Positions 1-7,814 of a DNA stretch of 64,000 nt are shown here, in pieces. Every line of letters starts with the position of its first letter. Within the stretch, counting starts at the first letter, position 1. The notes under the pieces are model-generated. The model searched no databases, had not been told where the DNA came from, and saw only the letters and a list, made by a program, of their open reading frames with translations. The translations under genes and the position numbers were made by a program. The stretch spans positions 558,001 to 622,000 of the forward strand of contig NZ_FNYZ01000001.1 in assembly GCF_900109095.1 (NCBI RefSeq). The letters are read 5' to 3'. This DNA is from Sphingobium sp. AP50 (GTDB taxonomy: Bacteria; Pseudomonadota; Alphaproteobacteria; Sphingomonadales; Sphingomonadaceae).

Positions 1-2
1 TG

Positions 3-353
3 ATGGGCGCGATCACCCTCTCCGGCCTGGAGGCGCTGCTTGGCCCGCTGGTCAACATTGGGGAGGGTGACTTCCCCCCGATCGCGACGCCCATCCTCCA
101 CACCGATCGCGGCACCGTCTTCGTCCCGCATGGACACTATGTCGGCAGGTCGGCCGAACTCCGCTTGTTGCGTGGCGTTGGCCTGGCCTGGGCACCTTGC
201 CCCGAAGCCGACGGCGCCTTGCTGGTATTCTCGGGCGGCAACCCGGCCGAGCCGACGGATGAAGCCATCGCGGTGACCCTTAGCCGCGCGGGCATCCGTG
301 CCCTGATCGCCAGCTTTGACGCTATCGATCGCCAGCTCGGAGAGCAGGACTGA
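3..353 (+). CDS. Hypothetical protein of the mobile element
   Basis: Encodes 116 aa and I recognise no family. The ATG at 3 overlaps a TGA at 1-3 that presumably ends a gene outside the window, and its own stop overlaps the next ATG (TGATG), so it belongs to a translationally coupled operon. The middle is a mix of hydrophobic and small residues (VFVPHGHYVG, GALLVFSGG), suggesting a small globular protein without a signal peptide or membrane segment. The function is unknown. It is probably a cargo or replication-control gene of the element whose right end is at about 7.9 kb. Confidence 0.6.
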   Translation: MGAITLSGLEALLGPLVNIGEGDFPPIATPILHTDRGTVFVPHGHYVGRSAELRLLRGVGLAWAPCPEADGALLVFSGGNPAEPTDEAIAVTLSRAGIRALIASFDAIDRQLGEQD

Positions 354-532
354 TGCCGCGCTGGGCCACCACCAGCGCGCGCCGCACCGCGCCCTTCAGC
401 CCGGCCGAACTGCGGGCGATGTTCGCGCAGGGCGACAGCGTAGCGCAGGTCCATGCCCGCGCCTACCGCATCGACCGCGCCATGACCAAGGATCGGGTCC
501 GCGCCATCCTGTTCGATCAGGCGCCGGCATGA
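353..532 (+). CDS. Small basic hypothetical protein, 59 aa
   Basis: This 59-aa frame is bounded by TGATG overlaps on both sides. It is rich in Arg and Ala. The part from about residue 15 (SPAELRAMFAQGDSV) to residue 50 could form a short helix-turn-helix, with an acidic-hydrophobic helix, a turn at 'GDSVAQVHA' and a following basic helix. That reading is an inference from composition and helix pattern only. The tight coupling to its neighbours is the main evidence that it is a real gene. Confidence 0.5.
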   Translation: MPRWATTSARRTAPFSPAELRAMFAQGDSVAQVHARAYRIDRAMTKDRVRAILFDQAPA

Positions 533-720
533 TGTGCCAGGGCCTGCACGATCGCCTTGCCGCCAGCCACGCCAAGCTGATGCGCGGTCTGGTGTGGTGC
601 CGGTCCTGTGGCCGCTCGACCCGCGTCGATCCGGCCGGCGCGCTGCGCCATGGCTGGCCGCGCTGCTGCGACGCCACCATGACGATCGACGCGCCCGACG
701 AGCGGGGTACGCCGTCATGA
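532..720 (+). CDS. Small Cys-containing (zinc-ribbon-like) protein, 62 aa
   Basis: Encodes 62 aa, starting at the ATG that overlaps the preceding stop. Cysteines occur as Cys2, the pair C-R-S-C in 'VWCRSCGRST' and the pair CC in 'PRCCDAT'. This spacing fits a short zinc ribbon with two CxxC-like knuckles about 20 residues apart, as in many small phage and plasmid proteins that touch nucleic acid. No family is recognised. The stop overlaps the ATG of the next gene (ATGA), keeping it in the operon. A structural zinc site is inferred. Confidence 0.55.
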   Translation: MCQGLHDRLAASHAKLMRGLVWCRSCGRSTRVDPAGALRHGWPRCCDATMTIDAPDERGTPS

Positions 721-1220
721 GCACCGATCGCCTTATGCGTGAGATCACCCGGTCGCGCGCCGATCGCGTCCGTCGATCCAAACGGCTCCATCTGGACATC
801 GCGCGCAGCGATTGCGGATGGAACATCCTGCTTGAAGTGGCCTATGCAGATCTGTCCGGTCGGCCGATCAGCATAACGGGCGCCTGCGTCATGTCCGGTC
901 ATCCTGCCACGACAGCGCTGCGCTGGGTCCGCCGACTCCTGAAGGACGGCTATTTTCATCGCTACGCTTGTTCGCATGACGCGCGCCGCGTCTGGCTGCG
1001 CATAACGCCCGCCGGGATGGAGGCTGTCAGCGCCTGCTTCGCCGGCCAGACACCTAAAGTCCCAGAGCCCGAAGCGCCGTCCTCCCCTATCGACGCCGCG
1101 CCGATCGGCATCACCCTGCAACAGGCGATAGAGGTATTCATCAGCAGCGGCCTGCTCGGCCCCCGCCTGGGTGCGATGTTGCAGGGCAGCTTTGGCCAGG
1201 GGGAGGCAGTCCATGGCTGA
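717..1220 (+). CDS. Winged-helix (MarR-like) DNA-binding protein
   Basis: Encodes 167 aa. From about residue 30 to 105 it reads as a winged helix of the MarR/DUF type: a helix (WNILLEVAYAD), a recognition segment (SITGACVMSGHPATTALRWVRRL) and a wing ending 'VWLRITPAGMEAV'. The final 'ITPAG' before a helix is typical of MarR-type wings. The C-terminal 60 residues are Pro-rich, then helical. The ATG at 717 overlaps the previous stop. It is probably a transcriptional regulator of the element or a plasmid-type adaptor. Target and ligand are unknown. Confidence 0.65.
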   Translation: MSTDRLMREITRSRADRVRRSKRLHLDIARSDCGWNILLEVAYADLSGRPISITGACVMSGHPATTALRWVRRLLKDGYFHRYACSHDARRVWLRITPAGMEAVSACFAGQTPKVPEPEAPSSPIDAAPIGITLQQAIEVFISSGLLGPRLGAMLQGSFGQGEAVHG

Positions 1221-1563
1221 CACCCGCTTCGTCACCCGAATGTCGGACGAGGATATCGCCTCGATCATATTGTCGACGGCCGACGCCGCCGGTCATGGGC
1301 GCGCCTGGGGCCTCGTGCGGGTTCAGGTCGTCGCCAACGCGGTGCGCATGGGGCGCATGATCGGCGAACGCGCGGCGCTGGAACCGCTGGACGACGCGAT
1401 GCGCACCTGCGTCGATGACGAACTGATCGAACTGGTGAGAGTCAACGCGGCCGGCCGCTTTGGCTGGCTGGACGCGCTCCGGCGTCTGCGCGGCTTCCTT
1501 GACCGCTACCCATCGCGCGGCCGACCGGACGATGGCGGCCCCGGTACGGAGCAGGCCGCATGA
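1213..1563 (+). CDS. Hypothetical helical protein, 116 aa
   Basis: Encodes 116 aa and is predicted all-helical, with no recognised domain. The start at 1213 is chosen because a strong ribosome-binding site (GGGGGAGGC) lies just upstream at about 1198-1207. It overlaps the end of the winged-helix gene by 8 nt. The centre has alternating charged and hydrophobic helices (DDAMRTCVDDELIELVRV) and the tail is Pro/Gly-rich. Its stop overlaps an ATG at 1560 that opens a frame running straight into parB. Confidence 0.55.
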   Translation: MADTRFVTRMSDEDIASIILSTADAAGHGRAWGLVRVQVVANAVRMGRMIGERAALEPLDDAMRTCVDDELIELVRVNAAGRFGWLDALRRLRGFLDRYPSRGRPDDGGPGTEQAA

Positions 1564-1706
1564 CCGCGTCGCCCGCCCTCTGCACCTGCACCGAATGTCG
1601 CGCTCTCGACGCGCGCTATCCGAATGACGGCGTCCAGCTGCTGCTGGTCGCCCACCCGAACGCTGCCCCTGCCAACGTCCCAATGCTCACCCCGGCAGGG
1701 GTCGCG

Positions 1707-1743
1707 GGCCCGGACCGATCCTTGCCCTGTATCGGTCCGGGCC
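1707..1743. promoter_or_regulatory. Perfect 13-bp inverted repeat upstream of the ParB gene
   Basis: The arm GGCCCGGACCGAT (1707-1719) is repeated exactly in reverse complement at 1731-1743, with an 11-nt spacer. It lies 54 nt before the parB ATG and has no U-tract after it, so it looks more like a protein-binding dyad or RNA structure than a terminator. A parS-like centromere or an autoregulatory operator for the adjacent ParB protein is the natural hypothesis. Neither is proven. Confidence 0.5.
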
Positions 1744-1796
1744 AATCTCCCCCTGAAAACCCCCGCACAAAGAGGTGCTTATCCAGGAGAAGTCCG

Positions 1797-3944
1797 ATGT
1801 CCGTTACCACGATGACGATCGAGGCGCTATGCGTCTCGCCCTACAACGCCCGCATCAATCAGGAAGACGCCAACGCCATCGACGCGCTGGAAAATTCGCT
1901 CGTCGCCCGCGGCCAGCTCTACCCCCTGATCGTCCACCCCTTGAAGGCAAAGGGCCGCGCGAAGAAGCGCTTCGGCGTGCTCGATGGCGGCCGCCGCTAT
2001 CGCGCCTTCGCCCGTGCCATCGAAACCGGCCGCCTGCCCGCCGACCATCCGATCGAGGTCGCCGTCCGCGAATGCACGGACGAGGGCGAGCTGCATGATC
2101 TGGCGCTCGCCGCCACCTTCATCCGCCGCGATCTGCGCGATTATGAAATCTATGCGGCTGTCGCCCGCGCGCTCGATCGCGGCCGCAGCCTGTCCGACAT
2201 CGCCGACACCAACGGCCAGACGATCCAGACTGTCCGCCAATGGGCGCGCCTGGGCCAGCTCCACCCCACCGTCTTCGCCGCGCTGGAGGCGGACGAGATT
2301 GGCCGGTCCGTCGCCATGGCGATCGGCGCGACCGAAGATGTCGCGCTTCAGCTTCATGTCTTCGAACAGTTCATGGCGCACCCGCATCGCGACTGGGGCA
2401 AGCCAGCCAGCCTCGTCCGCAAGCTGCTGAAATTCGGCGACGCGGATCTCGAACGCGCCCTGCGTTTCGTGGGGGAGGAAGCCTATGCCAAAGCAGGCGG
2501 CCGCTACGAACTGGATTTGTTCGCTGGCGAAGCGGACCAGCGCGGCCGCGTGGCGGACGAAGGGCTGCTGATGCAGCTGCACGACGCGAAGCTGGAGACG
2601 ATCCGCGCGCGCGTGCGCCGCCAGGCCGGTTCCGACCTGCGCTTCGAAACCGCGCCGCCGCGTCTGATGCTCGCCAATTATGACCAGGGCGTCGACACCG
2701 GGCTGGAAATCACCGCCCACCCCGAACCGGTCGATGCGGCCGACGCCCAGTGGCTCGCCGAACTGCGCTACGAAATGTCCTATTGGGAAGGCTGGGCCCG
2801 CTTCCATCTCGACGACGCCGAACTGGACGAGGATCTGCGCGCCCACTGCATCGCCGCGATCGACGAAGTCTTCGAGCCGCTGGAGGATGAACTGGCGTTC
2901 CTGGAATCCCGGATGCAGATTCCGCTCCCATCCAGCCAGGTCTTCGCCACGCTTATCGTTCAGGAAGAAGGCGAGCCGGAGCTGCGCTTCTGGTGGGCCA
3001 GCCGCAAGGACAAGCAGAAGGCGGAAGCCGCTGCCCGAAAATTGCCCGACGCCCCGGCACCGCGCCCCGTCTCGGCCGGGCCGATCGGCGCGGCGACCCC
3101 GGTCACGGAAGCCCGCCCCATCGTCAAGCCGGGCGCCGCGATCGATCGCGACTATGGCATGGGTGACCGGCAGAAGGCTGACACGCTGGTCCGCGACGAA
3201 CATGGGCTGACGGCCGATGGCATCCAGATCATGCGCTCGCTGCGGCAAACGGCGCTGCGCGCCACGCTGGTCCTGGACAATCAGGAGCTGGGCGATCTGG
3301 CGCTCGACTATCTGCTCTGGTCGCTGGCGCGGGATCGATTGACGCCCCCGTCCGGGGAGGCGCCGGGCGGCCGCGCGATCGAGCGCGGCCTCGCTGGCCT
3401 GTCCGTGCGGCAGGAATTGCAGCCGCAACAGACATTCGACCATGTCGGTCGCACCTTCGCGCATGGCGTCTGGAAGAGCGCCGTGGCTCAGCTGAAGGCG
3501 CACCCGTCCATGACCGATGCGGATCTCGTCATGGCGTTCGACTCCTTTCGCGCCGATGCGGCGCAGCTGCGCGGCCTCGCCGCCGCGATCGTCGCGGGGC
3601 TGGCGCTGGAGCGCTCGGCCAACGCCACGGGCTATGAGGTGGAACTGCACGATCATGTCGCCGCGCTGGCCGGCCAGTCCAGCGACGAACAGGTCCGCTC
3701 CCTAATCGAGCCGACCGAAGAACTGATCGCCCTCCTGCCCAAGGCCCGCCAGCTGGAGCTGGTCCACCCCCATGTCAGCCACGCCGAATATCTCGGCCTC
3801 GAAAAGCTGAAGGCGGACGCGCTGCCGGCACCGGTCACCCGCACCCTGTCGCGCCTGAAAGACTGGGTCCACCCCATGCTCCGCTTCCGCCCGCGCCTCA
3901 GCGCAATCGCGCGGGCCGAACAGCAGATGGAGAAGGCAGCATGA
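1797..3944 (+). CDS. Large ParB/RepB-type partition or regulatory protein
   Basis: Encodes 715 aa, against roughly 300 for chromosomal ParB. Residues 1-110 are a ParB N-terminal domain: an N-A-R segment (17-19) and the box 'GGRRYRAF' at 64-71, corresponding to the GERRxRA nucleotide-binding motif of ParB CTPases. A helix-turn-helix follows at about 131-155 (SLSDIADTNG...TVRQWARLG). The remaining 550 residues are mostly helical and unassigned. The ATG at 1797 is chosen because CAGGAGAA lies 6 nt upstream and the residues match the domain start. The frame is open back to an ATG at 1560, but that stretch contains the inverted repeat at 1707-1743 and looks non-coding. Proteins of this size occur on ICEs and plasmids. 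No ParA is in the window, so DNA binding or transcriptional control is as likely as partition. Confidence 0.8.
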   Translation: MSVTTMTIEALCVSPYNARINQEDANAIDALENSLVARGQLYPLIVHPLKAKGRAKKRFGVLDGGRRYRAFARAIETGRLPADHPIEVAVRECTDEGELHDLALAATFIRRDLRDYEIYAAVARALDRGRSLSDIADTNGQTIQTVRQWARLGQLHPTVFAALEADEIGRSVAMAIGATEDVALQLHVFEQFMAHPHRDWGKPASLVRKLLKFGDADLERALRFVGEEAYAKAGGRYELDLFAGEADQRGRVADEGLLMQLHDAKLETIRARVRRQAGSDLRFETAPPRLMLANYDQGVDTGLEITAHPEPVDAADAQWLAELRYEMSYWEGWARFHLDDAELDEDLRAHCIAAIDEVFEPLEDELAFLESRMQIPLPSSQVFATLIVQEEGEPELRFWWASRKDKQKAEAAARKLPDAPAPRPVSAGPIGAATPVTEARPIVKPGAAIDRDYGMGDRQKADTLVRDEHGLTADGIQIMRSLRQTALRATLVLDNQELGDLALDYLLWSLARDRLTPPSGEAPGGRAIERGLAGLSVRQELQPQQTFDHVGRTFAHGVWKSAVAQLKAHPSMTDADLVMAFDSFRADAAQLRGLAAAIVAGLALERSANATGYEVELHDHVAALAGQSSDEQVRSLIEPTEELIALLPKARQLELVHPHVSHAEYLGLEKLKADALPAPVTRTLSRLKDWVHPMLRFRPRLSAIARAEQQMEKAA

Positions 3945-4201
3945 ACGCGAAATTCCTGAAGCATCGCGACGCCATCCTCGTTGCTGCGGAAGATGTGGGC
4001 GAACGCCTCGCTGCCATCGTCCATGAAGTGGAGCAGCTCAGCAATGATGAGCCTTCGGCAGACGAACTTGAAGAGTTTCTGAAGGCGGTCCTCGCAGGCG
4101 ATCGGTGGCTGGCGCTGAATTTGGCGCCTCGTCTCTTCAGTGGCGCGTGGTTGGCGGCGGCGGAATCGGCGCTGTCATTTCAGTTTCGGAGGGCAGCATG
4201 A
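3941..4201 (+). CDS. Hypothetical helical protein, 86 aa
   Basis: Encodes 86 aa and starts at an ATG overlapping the parB stop (ATGA) with a GGAG element just upstream, so it is coupled to parB. It is mainly acidic helices (VGERLAAIVHEVEQLSNDE). No motif is recognised. The neighbouring genes on both sides encode ParB-fold proteins, so an accessory role to one of them is possible. That is inference from position only. Confidence 0.55.
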   Translation: MNAKFLKHRDAILVAAEDVGERLAAIVHEVEQLSNDEPSADELEEFLKAVLAGDRWLALNLAPRLFSGAWLAAAESALSFQFRRAA

Positions 4202-5031
4202 CCCGGAAACCCGCTTTCACGCCGGCCAAGGGCAGCCTGCCGGTGCTGCAATATCTCTCGCCCTCCCAGTTGAAGGTCGATGCCAGCTACCAGCGGTCGA
4301 TCGAGAACAGCCAGAGCCGCAACCTGATCGCGAAGATCGCGAGGGAATGGAACTGGGATCTCTGTCAGGTCCTCGTCGTCTCGCGCCGCGGTGATCAGGG
4401 GCTGTTCGTCGTCGACGGCCAGCACCGGCTGCAGGCAGCCAAGCAGCGGCCCGATATCGGCCAGCTTCCCTGCGTCGTTGCGACCTATGCGTCCGCACAG
4501 GAAGAGGCGGCGATCTTCGCCAAGCTCAATCGCCAGCGGACACCGCTCAAGGCAATCGACATCTTCAAGGCGGCGGTTGCCGGGAAGGATCCGGACGCTT
4601 GCCGGACCATGAGCCTGCTGCATCAGGCCGGCATCACGCTCGCCACCAGCACCAACAACGTCGATCAGGCACCCGGCGCTGTGTCCAATATCGGCGGCAT
4701 CAAGGAAGCGCAGCGCCTGCATGGCGACAAGGCGACCGTCCGGTCGCTGCGGATCCTGCGCCAGGCGTTCGATGGCCAGGTGCTGCGCTATGCCGGCACG
4801 ATCTTCGGCGGCATCGCCGGCACCGTGGGCGATGCGATGAAGACAGGCGGCGGCATCAGCGATGCGCTGCTGATCGCGGTCCTGGGCGGCGCCGAGCAGG
4901 CCGAATGGTATCGGGAGATCATGGCGCACAAGGGCAAGTTCCCCGAAATGCGCGTGCCGACATGCGCCACGCATATCATTTCCACCGCCTATGAGGAGGC
5001 CGCGGCGGAAAGCACGGAGATGGCGGCGTGA
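4198..5031 (+). CDS. ParB-fold DGQHR-motif protein
   Basis: Encodes 277 aa. The N-terminal third has the ParB/Srx-like nuclease fold signature: 'YQR' at 31-33 and the invariant 'VVDGQHRL' (DGQHR at 73-77), followed by a helix and an 'NRQR' segment. DGQHR proteins include DndB and many phage and plasmid ParB-like proteins, with roles in DNA binding or modification control. The ATG at 4198 overlaps the previous stop and follows GGAGGG, so it is preferred over upstream in-frame codons. No DNA phosphorothioation genes are nearby, so a DndB role is not supported. With the large ParB protein it gives two ParB-fold proteins in one operon. Confidence 0.75.
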   Translation: MTRKPAFTPAKGSLPVLQYLSPSQLKVDASYQRSIENSQSRNLIAKIAREWNWDLCQVLVVSRRGDQGLFVVDGQHRLQAAKQRPDIGQLPCVVATYASAQEEAAIFAKLNRQRTPLKAIDIFKAAVAGKDPDACRTMSLLHQAGITLATSTNNVDQAPGAVSNIGGIKEAQRLHGDKATVRSLRILRQAFDGQVLRYAGTIFGGIAGTVGDAMKTGGGISDALLIAVLGGAEQAEWYREIMAHKGKFPEMRVPTCATHIISTAYEEAAAESTEMAA

Positions 5032-5324
5032 GCAGCGAGGGCTGGAGCGTCGGCGATCTCGCTGTCTGCATCGACGACAAATGGACGTGCTGCGGCCGGG
5101 CGGATTGTCAGATCAAGGATCGGGCCCCACGCAAGGAAGAACTGCTGCGTGTCAGGGCGGTCGATCAGACCCGGGGGCATCTGTTCCTTGGCTTTGAAGG
5201 CAAGGACGCACGACTGTTCTTCCACGCGCTGCAGTTTCGCAAGGTTCGGCCGGACACGGAGCCGGCCGAGGACGCAGAATGGGTGGAGCAGCTGCAGCAC
5301 CTGCGCCGCAAGCAGCCGGCATGA
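5028..5324 (+). CDS. Small hypothetical protein, 98 aa, GTG start
   Basis: Encodes 98 aa, starting at a GTG that overlaps the previous stop (GTGA). The opening 'GWSVGDLAVCIDD', then Cys-Cys and a further Cys within 15 residues, followed by a small beta-rich segment (GHLFLGFEGK) resembles the short SH3-like or KOW-like proteins frequent in alphaproteobacterial phages and ICEs. I cannot name the family with confidence. No signal peptide or membrane segment is visible. It belongs to the same coupled operon. Confidence 0.55.
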   Translation: MSSEGWSVGDLAVCIDDKWTCCGRADCQIKDRAPRKEELLRVRAVDQTRGHLFLGFEGKDARLFFHALQFRKVRPDTEPAEDAEWVEQLQHLRRKQPA

Positions 5325-5333
5325 GGCGCAGCC

Positions 5334-5597
5334 ATGCCCTGCCAGCATGTCCGCCTGCCGACCGGGGGAACAGCGATCGTCTGTTCCTCCGGCCGTCGCC
5401 CGCAATGCGCCTGTGGCCAGCCGGCGCCGCTGCTCTGCGACTGGAAGGTTCCGGCCCGGCGCAGCGGCACCTGCGACGCGCCGATCTGCCGCGCGTGCGC
5501 CATCTCGCCAGCCCCGGACAAGGATCTGTGCCCGGCCCACGCGCAGGATTTCGAAACATGGAAGGCTGCCCGCGCGGCCAGAAAGGTCGCATCATGA
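5334..5597 (+). CDS. Cys-rich protein A, paralogue of the gene at 7301
   Basis: Encodes 87 aa with eight cysteines and no secretion signal. The core 'CACGQPAP', 'CDWK', 'RRSGTCDAPICRAC' and 'KDLCPAH' suggests one or two zinc-binding knuckles. The gene at 7301-7579 encodes a clear paralogue with the same cysteine pattern and near-identical segments (CGQPAP, RRSGTCDAPICR). The two copies flank the AAA+ ATPase gene. An adaptor or DNA/RNA-binding role is plausible but unproven. The stop overlaps the next ATG. Confidence 0.65.
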   Translation: MPCQHVRLPTGGTAIVCSSGRRPQCACGQPAPLLCDWKVPARRSGTCDAPICRACAISPAPDKDLCPAHAQDFETWKAARAARKVAS

Positions 5598-5971
5598 TTG
5601 CGCCCGCCGACCTCACCACCGGCGCCGACGTCATCGCCGCCGTTACAGCCGCCGCCGCGCGCCAGAACATCCCCCTGATGCGCTTCATCGCGCCGCTCTC
5701 TGCCTCCCCATCACGCTGGATCAGGGACGTGAGCAATGCCCATCATCCGCGCGAGGTGACACTCGCCCGGGTGCGCGCCCTGCTGGAGGGCCGCGCCATC
5801 CCCGGCCGCCAGAAATATCAGCCGTCTGGCCAATATGTCGGCCGCCGGATCAATCCTGACTATGCGCGGCCCGGCACACCAAAGGTCGCCTTCTCCCCGG
5901 TCGACCGCGACCCCTGCTTCAAATGCGGCGTTCGCGGCGACATCGGCTGCAGCCACCGGTCGCCGCGCTGA
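5594..5971 (+). CDS. Hypothetical protein, 125 aa
   Basis: Encodes 125 aa, with its ATG overlapping the preceding stop. The N-terminal 60 residues are helical with a possible helix-turn-helix (IPLMRFIAPLSASPSRWI, followed by LARVRALLEGR). A basic stretch (GRQKYQ...GRRINPDYAR) and a short C-terminal Cys motif (C-x2-C, then a third Cys and His) follow. A small DNA-binding protein is possible. No family is recognised. It sits directly before the AAA+ ATPase. Confidence 0.5.
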   Translation: MIAPADLTTGADVIAAVTAAAARQNIPLMRFIAPLSASPSRWIRDVSNAHHPREVTLARVRALLEGRAIPGRQKYQPSGQYVGRRINPDYARPGTPKVAFSPVDRDPCFKCGVRGDIGCSHRSPR

Positions 5972-6026
5972 AATGATCGCCGACCTCACAGACTTTGCCC
6001 GCCGCCTTCATATCGGAGCCACCATC

Positions 6027-7301
6027 ATGTCCTGGGAAAAATTCGGATCGCCCTACGACCCCAACCATATCGGCAAGATGAAGAAGCCGCTTGCAAAAGA
6101 GGATCAGGCCGCGGCTGAAACACGCTGGGAGACAGTTAAGATCGAACCCCGGCTGGAGTTTCGTGGAGGCCCTGCCTCTTTCGATAATTTTTCGAGGCTG
6201 TTTGGTGACTCGATGTTCGAGGCGATCATGGAACAGTCTGGCGCCGCAAAATCTGGCCCGCCTGCCAGCTACACTTCCGCCCGCAAAGCTGTCGAGAAAT
6301 GGCTGATCAAGGCGCCGCACCAGGCCTTCGACGATATCGCAGGCAATGATGCGGCGCTGGAGCAGCTGCGCGACGCAATCCAGGCACCAGTCCTGCACAA
6401 GGCCGTTTATGCCGCCTATGGAATGAAAATGCCCAAAGGTGCCTTGCTGTCCGGCCCGCCGGGCTGCGGCAAGACGATGTTCGCCCGCGCCGCCGCCTCG
6501 GAAATGCGGCGCCTCTATGGCGACAAGGTCGAGTTCATCTCGATCTCCGGCTCCGAACTCCAGTCGCCCTATGTTGGCATGACGGAAGGCCACATCAAAG
6601 CCATCTTCACCTTCGCCCGTGAGTATCAAAGCCTCCACGGCCATCCGCTTCTCGTCTTCATGGACGAGGCGGAAGTGCTTCTCCCCGATCGCACCGGCCG
6701 CGTCCGGCGCGTGATGCATTGGGAGGAAAGCCAGGTCGCAACATTCCTCGCCGAAATGGACGGCATCCGGGAAAGTGGCGCCTTCATACTGCTGGCGACC
6801 AACCGCCCGGAGGTGATCGACCAGGCCGTGCTGCGCGATGGCCGCTGCGACATCAAGGTTGTCGTCCAGCGGCCGACAGCCGCAGCGATCGAGACGATCC
6901 TGCGCAAGAACTTCGCGGGCACATTGCTTGGCGACGCCGGCATCGAGGACCTCGTCTTCGCCGCGGTCGAGGGCCTGCTCGATCCGAACAAGATCCTGAT
7001 GGAAGGCCACGCCATCAAGATCGACCTGACCGACCAGAAAACGACGGACCTGCTACGCAAGCATTTCCTGCTGGAACATATCGTCTCGGGCGCAATGGCC
7101 GCATCGATACCGGCCAGAGCCACCCGCCACGCCTTCGCCCGGGACAAGCTGAGCGGCGAGGCGAAGGGCGTGACGGTTGCCGACGTCCTGCAGGCCGTCA
7201 ACGATCTGTTCGAGGAGAATAAGGGCCTCGAACACAGCTTCGCAATGAACGAATTCAAGGCCGAGCTGATCCGTGACGCACAAGCGGCGGCGAGCGCATA
7301 G
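6027..7301 (+). CDS. AAA+ ATPase resembling Mpa/ARC proteasomal ATPases
   Basis: Encodes 424 aa. An N-terminal region of about 100 aa precedes a full AAA+ domain opening with 'FDDIAGNDAALEQLRDAI'. Walker A is GPPGCGKT at 143-150 and Walker B is FMDE at 211-214. Sensor 1 is 'LLATNRPEVID' and the arginine-finger segment 'RDGRCD' follows. After the core, 'LLEHIVSGAMAASIPARATR' closely recalls the C-terminal small domain of actinobacterial Mpa/ARC. The mycobacterial coiled coil and C-terminal proteasome-docking motif are not evident, and no proteasome gene is present. GGAG 8 nt before the ATG at 6027 favours this start, with an in-frame ATG at 5973 as the alternative. It likely unfolds or remodels a protein complex for the element; the substrate is unknown. 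Confidence 0.8.
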   Translation: MSWEKFGSPYDPNHIGKMKKPLAKEDQAAAETRWETVKIEPRLEFRGGPASFDNFSRLFGDSMFEAIMEQSGAAKSGPPASYTSARKAVEKWLIKAPHQAFDDIAGNDAALEQLRDAIQAPVLHKAVYAAYGMKMPKGALLSGPPGCGKTMFARAAASEMRRLYGDKVEFISISGSELQSPYVGMTEGHIKAIFTFAREYQSLHGHPLLVFMDEAEVLLPDRTGRVRRVMHWEESQVATFLAEMDGIRESGAFILLATNRPEVIDQAVLRDGRCDIKVVVQRPTAAAIETILRKNFAGTLLGDAGIEDLVFAAVEGLLDPNKILMEGHAIKIDLTDQKTTDLLRKHFLLEHIVSGAMAASIPARATRHAFARDKLSGEAKGVTVADVLQAVNDLFEENKGLEHSFAMNEFKAELIRDAQAAASA

Positions 7302-7579
7302 TGGCTTGCGAGTTTGTCCAGTTGCCGAACGGCGGGCGCGCGATTGTCTGCTCGTCAGTGCGTCGTCCGCGCTGCGAATGCGGCCAGCCGGCGCCGCTGG
7401 CCTGCGACTGGAAGGTGGCGGACCGGCGCAGCGGTACCTGCGACGCGCCGATCTGCCGCGAGTGCGCTGCCTCACCGGCACCGGAAAAAGACCTTTGCCC
7501 CGAACATGCCGCCGAGTTCCGGCTTTGGAAGGCGCGGCGCCAGACGCGGGCTGAACGCAACACAGGAGAGAACGCATGA
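7301..7579 (+). CDS. Cys-rich protein B, paralogue of the gene at 5334
   Basis: Encodes 92 aa with a GTG start that shares its G with the TAG stop of the ATPase gene. It has the same eight-cysteine layout as the protein at 5334-5597 (CECGQPAP, CDWK, SGTCDAPICREC, KDLCPEH). Most differences lie at the C terminus, which here is longer and basic. A zinc-binding role is inferred. Having two diverged copies around one AAA+ gene argues for duplicated partner or adaptor subunits. The stop overlaps the alpA-like ATG (ATGA). Confidence 0.65.
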   Translation: MACEFVQLPNGGRAIVCSSVRRPRCECGQPAPLACDWKVADRRSGTCDAPICRECAASPAPEKDLCPEHAAEFRLWKARRQTRAERNTGENA

Positions 7580-7809
7580 ACGCGCCGCCGGTCCAGCCGG
7601 CCGACATATCGTCGGCCGATCGCTTCCTCACGCTCCCCCAGGTCAAGGAGCGCGTGCCGAAGGGGACGACCACCATCTACCGCTGGATTCGTGAGGGACG
7701 ATTCCCCCGTCCGCACGCGATCGGACCAGGCTCCGTGGCCTGGCTGGAGCGCGAGATCGACGCGTGGATGGCCGGTCACCTGCAGAATGCCGCCACGCCT
7801 AACCACTGA
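7576..7809 (+). CDS. AlpA-family excisionase/regulator
   Basis: Encodes 77 aa and is a single AlpA/MerR-like winged helix: 'RFLTLPQVKERVPKGTTTIYRWIREGRFPRPHAIG' followed by 'VAWLEREIDAWM'. The family includes CP4-57 AlpA and small Xis proteins that regulate excision and integrase expression of satellites, ICEs and prophages. It is the last gene of the operon and lies directly before the proposed arm-type repeats and attR. That position fits a recombination directionality or integrase regulator. The integrase itself is not in the window. Confidence 0.85.
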   Translation: MNAPPVQPADISSADRFLTLPQVKERVPKGTTTIYRWIREGRFPRPHAIGPGSVAWLEREIDAWMAGHLQNAATPNH

Positions 7810-7814
7810 GATGC

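Noticed and set aside
1560..1796. N-terminal extension of ParB from the ATG at 1560
   Set aside because: The frame is open, but the stretch contains a perfect inverted repeat and a strong ribosome site before 1797, and the ParB domain begins right after 1797. Kept only as a possibility.
1827..3656. Long antisense open frame opposite parB
   Set aside because: It mirrors the codon periodicity of the real gene, has no ribosome site or domain and is typical of high-GC DNA.
4198..5031. DndB of a DNA phosphorothioation system
   Set aside because: It has the DGQHR motif, but no dndA/C/D/E genes are nearby and the context is a ParB-type operon.
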